Shown piece after piece: positions 34,474 through 40,327 of a stretch of DNA of 64,000 nt. Below the pieces are notes generated by a model. The model made no database searches, was not told the DNA's origin, and saw only the letters and a program-made list of their open reading frames with translations. The first letter of the stretch is position 1, and the number at the start of each line of letters is the position of its first letter. The position numbers and the translations under genes were made by a program. Origin of the DNA: an uncultured Clostridia bacterium. GTDB lineage: Bacteria > Bacillota > Clostridia > Oscillospirales > Ruminococcaceae. Location: the NCBI GenBank assembly GCA_947626165.1, contig CANQRG010000002.1, positions 124,001-188,000 on the forward strand. The letters are read 5' to 3'.

Positions 34474-34788
34474 ATGAAAAGTATAACAAAATTTTTATTG
34501 TCGATTTTGTCCCTAAGCTTAGTGTTTTGTCTTAGTGGGTGTAAAAACGGAAAAAGCGAAGCAGAGTATAAATCGGCCATTTCTCAACATATGCAAAACG
34601 AACATAATTCAAGGGTTACGTCCTACCAGAGTTTTTCTATCCATGACGAGGGCGGAGCTTCTGCAACGGTCAATGTGTCGGCTACATTAGAAGGCGGTAT
34701 TGGTAGTACCGTAATGACGAACGAACTCTCTGTGGACGAGAATGGCAATATTTCCAGCTGTGACTGGTGTGATTTGGGTATCGGATAA
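34474..34788 (+). CDS. Small lipoprotein of unknown function
   Basis: The 104-aa product starts MKSITKFLLSILSLSLVF and has a lipobox, LSGC, so Cys22 should be lipidated. The mature part is short and polar, ending SSCDWCDLGIG with a CxxC. I chose ATG 34474 with GAGGTG about nine bases upstream. Its 3' end overlaps, in another frame, the FN3-containing ORF that starts at 34742. This arrangement suggests a fusion or frameshift event. Confidence 0.65.
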   Translation: MKSITKFLLSILSLSLVFCLSGCKNGKSEAEYKSAISQHMQNEHNSRVTSYQSFSIHDEGGASATVNVSATLEGGIGSTVMTNELSVDENGNISSCDWCDLGIG

Positions 34789-35188
34789 CAATCAAGGCTA
34801 TGTATTCACACAGCCGTCAGGTACTCAGCCTACATCAGCAGCACCTGTTACAAACACATCTGCAACGGCAGCACCAAAGGTAACACCACCGACCGCAACA
34901 ACGGTTCCAAAGCCTGCAAAGGTTAAGAGCATTAAGCTAAAGGCAAAGAAGAAGCTGAATGTTTCCTGGAAAAAGGTGAGCGGAGCTACAGGTTACGAGG
35001 TCAAAGCGGCAACGAACAGCAAGTTTACTAAAGGTAAAAAGACAGTCACAGTTAAAAAGAACAAAGTAATAATCAAGAATCTTAAACCAAAGCAGAAATA
35101 CTTTGTAAAGGTGCGAGCATACAAGCTGGCAAACGGCAGGAAGTATTTTGGTAAGTGGTCAAAGGTTGTTAAGAAGAAGACTAAGTAG
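34742..35188 (+). pseudogene. Probable C-terminal fragment of a secreted FN3-domain protein
   Basis: The 148-codon ORF has no signal peptide and no good ribosome-binding site. After a T/P/A-rich linker (about 24-58) it encodes one fibronectin type III domain (about 60-148: KSIKLKAKKKLNVSWKKVSGATGYEV and on), very like those of the 20283-22184 protein. It overlaps the lipoprotein gene by 47 bases in a different frame. It is best read as the stranded end of a larger secreted protein, or as the second half of a frameshifted lipoprotein-FN3 gene. Confidence 0.5.
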
Positions 35189-35257
35189 CGGTAAGCCGCC
35201 GCAGGCACTTCCGCCTTTGGGAAATTATCTATAAAACATAATTTGATAAACGGCGGG
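35188..35257 (+). repeat. Dispersed palindromic-end repeat, copy C
   Basis: GGTAAGCCGCCGCAGGCACT, then TCCGCCTTTGG, ending in AACGGCGGG. It matches the copies at 9407, 18482 and 38443 at its ends and in the TGCCGCCT/TCCGCCTTT block. Confidence 0.65.
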
Positions 35258-35276
35258 TAGTACATAGATGTAAAAA

Positions 35277-35310
35277 ACAAGGCGTTCGGAAAAATTCCGA
35301 ACGCTTTTGT
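35277..35310. terminator. Bidirectional terminator, near-copy of that at 9541
   Basis: GCGTTCGG / CCGAACGC with the same AAAAATT loop and flanking A/T tracts as at 9541-9571. It lies between the FN3 fragment and the convergent PASTA gene. Confidence 0.75.
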
Positions 35311-35329
35311 CTTGCTTCTGATGTTGTGT

Positions 35330-35887
35330 CTAAGTTTGCTCCTCAGAAGTTCTCTCTTTTGGACTGACTGCATCTACTGTCATCTTAATAGTCGAGCCGT
35401 AAGGTTTTTTCTTACCCTCCGCAGGTCTCATTGAAATAATGTCGCCGCTCTCGATACCCCACTTGTGCTGATAATTGATCTTTACCTTGAACCCCAATGA
35501 TTTCAAAACCGTCTGTGCGGCGAGATAATCCATATCAGAGACTTTAGGTATTTCAATCATCTGAACGCCCTTGCTGATTACAATATCAACAGGAGTACCT
35601 ATGGAAATCTCCTCACCGGAGGTTACGCTCTGCCAGAAGATTATGTTTTTCTTAACCTTGTCGTTGTACTGCTTTGTTACGATAAGCGGAATGCTGTCTG
35701 TTTTTTCAACAGCCTGTGAGTAGGTCAGACCGCTTAAATCAGGCATAACAACTTTTGTTTTTATCTCCTCCTGCTGAATTTCTTTTAAAGAGGGCGTTTT
35801 GTAAAACAACTCAGGGAATTTACAGCCTGAAAGTGTAAGCATAATTACAAGACATAGACCAAAGCATATTATTTTATTGGTTTTCAT
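35330..35887 (-). CDS. PASTA-domain lipoprotein
   Basis: The 185-aa protein has a lipoprotein signal (LSGC, lipidated Cys22) and two PASTA repeats (about 46-107, VVMPDLSGLTYSQAVEK; about 110-172, IEIPKVSDMDYLAAQTVLKSLG). PASTA domains bind peptidoglycan fragments or beta-lactams and usually sit on Ser/Thr kinases or PBPs; here no kinase domain is attached. AAAGGTGAT precedes the ATG. A sensor or scaffold role at the cell wall is inferred. Confidence 0.88.
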   Translation of the reverse strand: MKTNKIICFGLCLVIMLTLSGCKFPELFYKTPSLKEIQQEEIKTKVVMPDLSGLTYSQAVEKTDSIPLIVTKQYNDKVKKNIIFWQSVTSGEEISIGTPVDIVISKGVQMIEIPKVSDMDYLAAQTVLKSLGFKVKINYQHKWGIESGDIISMRPAEGKKKPYGSTIKMTVDAVSPKERTSEEQT

Positions 35888-35966
35888 AATAAATCACCTT
35901 TTATTAGAAAATAGAGACTATAGGTAAGAAGCATATTTCATCAAAGTATAATTGTTAGTATCTTGA

Positions 35967-36809
35967 CTATTGCTTATCTATCCGCATGGAAATATCAAAC
36001 GCCTTGACCGAGTGAGTAATAGCACCTACTGAGATTATGTCGACACCCGTTTTGGCAATGCTGACTATCGTTTCTTCGGTGACATTTCCGCTTGCTTCAA
36101 GCTTTGCCTTACCTAATGCTATCTTGACTGCTTCTCTCATAGTTTCGCAATCCATATTGTCAAGCATAATAATGTCAGAGCCTGCATTTAGAGCCTCTCT
36201 AACTTCATTAAGTTTCCTAGTTTCGACCTCTATCATAACTGTGTGTCCGAGTTTCTCCCTAAGAGCGCTAACGGCGTTTGTAATACTGCCGTAAGCGTCT
36301 AAGTGGGTATCCTTGAGCATTGCACAGTCGGAAAGGTTGTAGCGATGGTTCTTTCCTCCGCCGACGGTAACTGCGTATTTCTGCAAAGACCTCAAGCCGG
36401 GAAGTGTCTTTCTCGTGTCTGCTATAGACGCATTCGTACCCTCTGCTAGCTTAACCAGTCTGTTTGTCATAGTGGCTATTCCTGAAAGGTGTTGGAGCAG
36501 GTTGAGAGCCGTTCTCTCGCCCTTTAAAAGTACCTTTGTTTTTCCTGTGATGGTCGCAATTATATCGCCTTTTTCTACCTTGTCTCCGTCACGACGCTTA
36601 ATGTCAAACTCGGTCTTATCACCGAGAAGCGTAAACACTCTGAGCGCGATGTCAATTCCGCAAAGTATACCGCTGTCCTTAGCGATAAATTTAGCAGTGC
36701 TGACGCTGTCGTCTGATATAAGATAGTCGGTCGTGACATCTATGTAGTTTATGTCCTCTTTAATTGCGTTTATTATAATGCTGTCGATCTCCATTTGTAA
36801 AGGTTGCAT
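35967..36809 (-). CDS. nadC: Nicotinate-nucleotide pyrophosphorylase (carboxylating)
   Basis: NadC converts quinolinate and PRPP to nicotinate mononucleotide in de novo NAD synthesis. The 280-aa protein shows ALNLLQHLSGIATMT, DTRKTLPGLRSLQKYAV, GGGKNHRYNLSD and the C-terminal barrel with IMLDNMD and SVGAITHS. Its partner nadB lies 3.5 kb away on the same strand, separated by a permease gene and the second small-gene island. nadA is not in the window. Confidence 0.97.
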   Translation of the reverse strand: MQPLQMEIDSIIINAIKEDINYIDVTTDYLISDDSVSTAKFIAKDSGILCGIDIALRVFTLLGDKTEFDIKRRDGDKVEKGDIIATITGKTKVLLKGERTALNLLQHLSGIATMTNRLVKLAEGTNASIADTRKTLPGLRSLQKYAVTVGGGKNHRYNLSDCAMLKDTHLDAYGSITNAVSALREKLGHTVMIEVETRKLNEVREALNAGSDIIMLDNMDCETMREAVKIALGKAKLEASGNVTEETIVSIAKTGVDIISVGAITHSVKAFDISMRIDKQ

Positions 36810-36835
36810 AATTTACGTCCTTTCTAAATTAACTT

Positions 36836-36880
36836 CAAGGGGCAGCCCTCTCTTTTCGCTGAGGATCATGCCCTTGACCG
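36836..36880 (-). other. Stem-loop between the AI-2E permease gene and nadC
   Basis: CAAGGGCA and TGCCCCTTG can pair around a loop of about 25 bases in the 82-base gap. There is no T tract. The role is unknown; a leader structure of nadC is possible. Confidence 0.35.
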
Positions 36881-36891
36881 TAAACTTTTAA

Positions 36892-38076
36892 TTAATCTTT
36901 CTTAATTATAATCGTATCCCCAAGCTCTTTATTTGTCTCAAGAGCTTTAATTATCTTCTTCTCCTTAATGCGTGCGTTTACTGACTGCTGAAGTATCTTG
37001 TAAAAAGTCGCCGTTATCGGAACTCCGATAAGCATTCCGACTATCCCGAAAAGTCCTCCGCCGACCGTTATGCCTGCTAAAACCCACATTCCCGGAAGTC
37101 CTGTTGATTTGCCTACGATTTTCGGGTAGATAAACGCCTGTTCGCATTGCTGAAGTATAATAAGGAATATAATAAACATAACAGCTTTTATTGGACTTAT
37201 GGTAAATATCAAAAATGCTCCGATAAACGCTCCGATAAACGCACCTACTATCGGTATAAGCGCCGTAAGACCCACAACAGCGGCGGTTACGCCCGCATAT
37301 GGAAAACGAAGTATCACCATTCCCGCAAAGCAAAGACACCCCAGAATCGCAGCGTCGGTGCATTGTCCGATAATAAAGTTTGAAAATGTCTTGTTTGCAA
37401 TTTTAAGATAGCTTATAAGCCTTTTGTTCCTTTCAGGTTTGCCGTATGCCTTGATGATTTTGTTAAATTGCTTTAAAAGTTTCTCTTTGTTAAAGAGAAT
37501 ATATATTGAAAAAATGACTGCTATTACAATGTCTGTAATAGTTCCTGCAATAGAGCTTGTGACTGATATCACAGAGTTGAGAATTTCAGATGAGTTCACC
37601 TGCCAGAACCCCAACAGAGCAGGCTCTAAGCTTTTCCAACTAAATTCAAAGCTGTTTACTTTGTTTCTGATATAGTCAGCGGATATGTTTTCATTTACCC
37701 ACGACTTTACAGTATCAACCGAACGGGGAATAGCATCGCTTAACAGCTCAATGCACTTGTATAACTCAGGTATTACTATTATTACTATGCCTGCTATAAT
37801 TGCCAGAACGGAAAGTAACGACAAAATAATGCAAACTGCTCTTTTGGTTTTCTTAACGATTTTTCGCTGTGATTTGGGAAAGTAAATGCTTTCATACTTT
37901 TTCATAACTATGTTGAGAATGTACGCAATAGCACTGCCAAGAATTAGAGCAAAGCAGGCGTCTATAGCGTGAACAAAAAATCGCACAGCCGCTGTTGAAT
38001 ACTTTATTACCAAACAGGCAAGCACCAGTGCGGCTATAAGCAGTATAGTTTTTTTGTTCTTTTTGTTTAATAACAC
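36892..38076 (-). CDS. AI-2E family transporter (YtvI/PerM-type permease)
   Basis: The 394-aa membrane protein has about eight segments and the family pattern in its second half: IGQCTDAAILGCLCFAGM, TALIPIVGAFIGAFIGAFL, and GLPGMWVLAGITVGGGLFGIVGMLIGVPI. Family members include sodium/proton antiporters and a proposed autoinducer-2 exporter; the substrate here is unknown. The start codon is GTG (38074-38076) with only a weak GGGG upstream. The gene precedes nadC by 82 bases but is probably unrelated in function. Confidence 0.9.
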   Translation of the reverse strand: MLLNKKNKKTILLIAALVLACLVIKYSTAAVRFFVHAIDACFALILGSAIAYILNIVMKKYESIYFPKSQRKIVKKTKRAVCIILSLLSVLAIIAGIVIIVIPELYKCIELLSDAIPRSVDTVKSWVNENISADYIRNKVNSFEFSWKSLEPALLGFWQVNSSEILNSVISVTSSIAGTITDIVIAVIFSIYILFNKEKLLKQFNKIIKAYGKPERNKRLISYLKIANKTFSNFIIGQCTDAAILGCLCFAGMVILRFPYAGVTAAVVGLTALIPIVGAFIGAFIGAFLIFTISPIKAVMFIIFLIILQQCEQAFIYPKIVGKSTGLPGMWVLAGITVGGGLFGIVGMLIGVPITATFYKILQQSVNARIKEKKIIKALETNKELGDTIIIKKD

Positions 38077-38125
38077 TTAATACCCCAACTTTCAAAATAA
38101 GACCGGCGAGCTGGCAAAAAAATTC

Positions 38126-38153
38126 TTGACATATTTAAAATATGTGCTATAAT
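38126..38153 (+). promoter_or_regulatory. Promoter of the candidate antitoxin RNA
   Basis: TTGACA (38126-38131) and TATAAT (38148-38153) with 16-base spacing. No protein ORF follows before the terminator hairpin at 38205-38242. Confidence 0.75.
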
Positions 38154-38159
38154 ATACTT

Positions 38160-38250
38160 ATAAAAGGAATACTGCAATAAGCGGTTTCTCCCAGTTTAGA
38201 TGTTAAGAAACACCGTTACTCTGGAATTTGGCGGTGTTTCTTATTTTTTA
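38160..38250 (+). ncRNA. Candidate type I antitoxin RNA
   Basis: A transcript of about 90 nt is expected from the promoter at 38126 to the hairpin AAGAAACACCG/CGGTGTTTCTT (38205-38242) and its T tract. It carries GCGGTTTCTCCC (38181-38192), identical to a segment in the 5' leader of the convergent toxin transcript. TCTCCC can pair with the toxin GGGAGG ribosome-binding site. The RNA also overlaps the 3' end of the toxin message. Convergent layout and shared hairpin resemble type I modules such as Fst/RNAII and the C. difficile RCd pairs. Confidence 0.55.
38205..38248. terminator. Hairpin shared by the convergent toxin and antitoxin transcripts
   Basis: An 11-bp stem, 38205-38215 with 38232-38242, has a T tract on the plus-strand side (ATTTTTTA). 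The minus-strand tail is less T-rich. Confidence 0.7.
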
Positions 38251-38261
38251 TGTAAAAGAAT

Positions 38262-38351
38262 TTACTTTTTACGATAAAAGATATTAAAACATAGTGTGAC
38301 AACACTGATAACAAAATTCGCAAATAAAAATAATTCGGAATAACTTATCAT
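38262..38351 (-). CDS. Candidate type I toxin, 29-aa hydrophobic peptide
   Basis: The peptide MISYSELFLFANFVISVVTL ends in CFNIFYRKK: one membrane segment with a basic tail, the plan of small type I (holin-like or Fst-like) toxins. GGGAGG (38360-38365) lies about eight bases before ATG 38351. It sits in CTCCCTT-TAT-AAGGGAG, a 7-bp stem that would hide it. ATG 38357 is also in frame. The promoter (38414-38442) is a consensus match. The peptide is too short for routine gene finders. Toxicity is inferred, not shown. Confidence 0.6.
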   Translation of the reverse strand: MISYSELFLFANFVISVVTLCFNIFYRKK

Positions 38352-38413
38352 GGTCATCACCTCCCTTATAAAGGGAGAAACCGCCCACCGTGTTATTGCA
38401 GTATCCCAAAGTT

Positions 38414-38442
38414 AGTATACAGTATTTCTATAATTTTGTCAA
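38414..38442 (-). promoter_or_regulatory. Promoter of the candidate toxin
   Basis: On the minus strand TTGACA (38437-38442) and TATACT (38414-38419) are 17 bases apart. The transcript begins close to GGGATACTGCAATAA, which the antitoxin RNA also has near its 5' end. Confidence 0.78.
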
Positions 38443-38513
38443 GCACGGTGGCGTTGCATCCTCTGCCGCCTATCATTAGTTATTTTAATGTTTAACTTTG
38501 CACAACGGCGGAT
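38443..38513 (+). repeat. Dispersed palindromic-end repeat, copy D
   Basis: CACGGTGGCGTTGCATCCTC, then TGCCGCCTATC, ending in TTTGCACAACGGCGGA. It abuts the toxin promoter and is followed by the TTGATAATTAACAATTAATTATCAA palindromic repeat type (about 38518-38573). Confidence 0.6.
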
Positions 38514-38558
38514 TATAAATTGATAATTAACAATTAATTATCAATTTTCCTTTGTCAA

Positions 38559-38753
38559 TTATCCATTATTTTCATCTCTCTCCATAGCTTCATCAACCGC
38601 ACGATTAAGAAACTTGTTTAAAGAGCCGTCATAATTCTTTGCGTGTTCTGAAATTATTTCTTTTTTTCCTTTAGGAACTTTCAATTCAAGTCTATCATAA
38701 TGATTTTTAACGTACTTAGCTGTTGCTCTCTGCCTTGCTTTACTAACTGGCAT
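38559..38753 (-). CDS. RHH-like small protein, array copy 5 (locus 2)
   Basis: The 64-aa paralogue begins MPVSKARQRATAKYVKNHYD and has LELKVPKGKKE, IISEHAKNYDG and LNKFLNRAVDEAMERD. It is the promoter-distal member of the second array. Its 3' end runs into a dispersed TTATCCATTATTTTC repeat, which supplies a slightly longer C-terminus (ENNG). Array 2 members share AVDEA(M/I)ERD, array 1 members AVKE/AVRE, so each array was homogenised separately. Confidence 0.75.
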   Translation of the reverse strand: MPVSKARQRATAKYVKNHYDRLELKVPKGKKEIISEHAKNYDGSLNKFLNRAVDEAMERDENNG

Positions 38754-38785
38754 ATTTTTACCACCTTTCTCTGTCTAAACCACTG

Positions 38786-38976
38786 TCATTTATTTTTATC
38801 TCTCTCCATAGCTTCATCAACCGCACGATTAAGAAACTTGTTTAAAGAACCGTCATAATCCTTTGCGTGTTCAGAAATTATTTCCCTTTTGCCTTTCGGA
38901 ACTCGCATATCAATCCTATCATAGTGATTTTTAACATACTTCTTTGTAGCTTTTTTTGAGCTTTACTAACTGGCAT
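38786..38976 (-). pseudogene. RHH-like small protein, array copy 4 (locus 2), frameshifted
   Basis: From ATG to stop this copy spans 191 bases, where intact paralogues span 192. After MPVSKAQ the frame is lost in a run of seven A (38951-38957 on the plus strand as T). Restoring one base recovers the family sequence: ATKKYVKNHYDR, VPKGKRE, LNKFLNRAVDEAMERD. The rest of the copy is intact, so the event is recent, a reversible slippage, or a sequencing error. Confidence 0.75.
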
Positions 38977-39008
38977 ATTTTTACCACCTTTTTCTGTCTA
39001 AACCACTG

Positions 39009-39200
39009 TCATTTATTTTTATCTCTCTCTATAGCTTCATCAACCGCACGATTAAGAAACTTGTTTAAAGAACCGTCATATTCCTTTGCGTGTTCAGAAA
39101 TTATTTCCCTTTTGCCCTTTGGAACTCGCATATGAATACCATCATAGTGGTTTTTATCATATTTATTATTTGCTTTTATTTTAGCTTTACTAGCTGGCAT
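39009..39200 (-). CDS. RHH-like small protein, array copy 3 (locus 2)
   Basis: The 63-aa paralogue begins MPASKAKIKANNKYDKNHYD and has the most divergent strand region (IHMRVPKGKRE in place of LEMxVPKGEKE). The strand residues of ribbon-helix-helix proteins read DNA, so this copy may have a different target. AAGGTGG lies before ATG 39200; a four-residue extension upstream is in frame but lacks a site. Confidence 0.73.
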   Translation of the reverse strand: MPASKAKIKANNKYDKNHYDGIHMRVPKGKREIISEHAKEYDGSLNKFLNRAVDEAIERDKNK

Positions 39201-39233
39201 AATTTTTACCACCTTTTTCTGTCTAAACCACTG

Positions 39234-39425
39234 TCATTTATTTTTATCTCTCTCCATAGCTTCATCAACTGCACGATTAAGAAACTTGTTTATTGAACCG
39301 TCATGCTCTATTGCATGAGTTGAAATTATTTTCTTTTTACCCTTTGGTACTTGCATTTCAAGCCTATCATAATGATTTTTAGCATATTTATGTGTTGCTC
39401 TTTGCTGAGCTTTACTAACTGGCAT
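39234..39425 (-). CDS. RHH-like small protein, array copy 2 (locus 2)
   Basis: The 63-aa paralogue begins MPVSKAQQRATHKYAKNHYD, with LEMQVPKGKKKIISTHAIEHDGSINKFLNRAVDEAMERD. It carries the MPVSKAQQRAT N-terminus that array 1 copies 2 and 4 also have. AAAAAGGTGG precedes the start. Confidence 0.75.
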   Translation of the reverse strand: MPVSKAQQRATHKYAKNHYDRLEMQVPKGKKKIISTHAIEHDGSINKFLNRAVDEAMERDKNK

Positions 39426-39457
39426 ATTTTTACCACCTTTTTCTGTCTAAAACACTG

Positions 39458-39649
39458 TCATTTATTTTTATCTCTCTCTATAGCTTCATCAACCGCACGA
39501 TTAAGAAACTTGTTTAGAGAACCGTCATATTCCTTTGCGTGTTCAGAAATTATTTCTTTTTTTCCTTTAGGAACTTTCAATTCAAGTCTATCATAATGAT
39601 TTTTAACGTACTTAGCTGTTGCTCTCTGCCTTGCTTTACTAATTGGCAT
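39458..39649 (-). CDS. RHH-like small protein, array copy 1 (locus 2)
   Basis: The 63-aa paralogue, the first of array 2, begins MPISKARQRATAKYVKNHYD, with LELKVPKGKKE and AVDEAIERDKNK. It is nearly identical to the last copy (38559-38753) apart from a few residues. The start lies about 107 bases from the family A promoter, which points the other way; TATAAT occurs at about 39698-39703 on the minus strand, but a -35 is not clear. Confidence 0.75.
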   Translation of the reverse strand: MPISKARQRATAKYVKNHYDRLELKVPKGKKEIISEHAKEYDGSLNKFLNRAVDEAIERDKNK

Positions 39650-39749
39650 ATTCTAAACCACCTTTACTTTAATAGTTAAACTTTAAAATATTATAATTAT
39701 TCATTGTAACCAATATCCATAAATAAAATTAGTGAATATTTGGTTATTT

Positions 39750-39784
39750 TGCCCATTGAAAATGTATTGTCGACAATGTATTAT
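39750..39784 (+). promoter_or_regulatory. Promoter of the family A pair with palindrome in the spacer (locus 2)
   Basis: TTGAAA (39756-39761) and TATTAT (39779-39784) are 17 bases apart. The spacer holds the perfect palindrome ATTGTCGACAAT (39766-39777). TTTGCCCATTGA around the -35 equals the locus 1 promoter. A dimeric RHH protein or another regulator could bind here. Confidence 0.72.
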
Positions 39785-39813
39785 ATACTTAACAACGAAA
39801 GGAAGTGACATCA

Positions 39814-40044
39814 ATGGATAATAAAAACATAAGCATACAAGACATTGAAGAAATACATAGAAAAACTGAAATGATAGCAGGACTTTCAGATTTCTGTGTT
39901 ATATTCTTCACCAATTACTTTGAAAATGATATTTTCAAAAGGACGCTTGAATGCCTTTCAGATGAAGTATTCAAACTTCGTGACGAATGCAGAGCATTGT
40001 ATAATAACATAGGTTCGCATAATAATTCTAGGACTCACAATTAA
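39814..40044 (+). CDS. Small helical protein, family A, first gene of the pair (locus 2)
   Basis: The 76-aa product begins MDNKNISIQDIEEIHRKTEM and continues AGLSDFCVIFFTNYFENDIFKR, then TLECLSDEVFKLRDECRALYNN. It is the counterpart of the 17007-17234 gene. The tail is rich in N, S, H and R. AAAGGAAGTGAC precedes ATG 39814. The function is unknown. It sits in the same relative position, closest to the divergent RHH array, as its locus 1 homologue. Confidence 0.75.
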   Translation: MDNKNISIQDIEEIHRKTEMIAGLSDFCVIFFTNYFENDIFKRTLECLSDEVFKLRDECRALYNNIGSHNNSRTHN

Positions 40045-40058
40045 AGGAAGTGACATCA

Positions 40059-40271
40059 ATGAAAGAAAAAATCGGAGCAATCCATTTAGTGGATTTTGAA
40101 GAAATAATGAAAGAAGCTGAAAAGCTAGAAGGGCTGTCTGAAGTATGTGTAATGTACTTTATACACGTATATGGTGATGACATTTTAAGAGGAGCGCTTG
40201 AATGTTTAGCAAATCAAGCCTCAAAATTGAGTGAACACTGTAATAAACTTATGCAAGAAGCGGAAGAATAA
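40059..40271 (+). CDS. Small helical protein, family A, second gene of the pair (locus 2)
   Basis: The 70-aa product begins MKEKIGAIHLVDFEEIMKEA and has LEGLSEVCVMYFIHVYGDDI and LRGALECLANQASKLSEHCNKLMQEAEE. It matches the 16771-16983 product over its whole length and has exactly the same size. The same AAAGGAAGTGACATCA leader precedes both genes of the pair. After the stop a TCTAATCTCTAATCTCTAACC repeat leads to the nadB end. Confidence 0.75.
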   Translation: MKEKIGAIHLVDFEEIMKEAEKLEGLSEVCVMYFIHVYGDDILRGALECLANQASKLSEHCNKLMQEAEE

Positions 40272-40327
40272 ATACTCAATCAGATGTAATACTTCTAATC
40301 TCTAATCTCTAACCTCTAACTTATAAC

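Noticed and set aside
36810-36891. NAD or other riboswitch before nadC
   Set aside because: Only one simple stem is visible and none of the conserved riboswitch cores I know are present.
38077-40327. Prophage or integrative element covering the second small-gene island
   Set aside because: No integrase, relaxase, capsid or replication gene is present and flanking genes are housekeeping.
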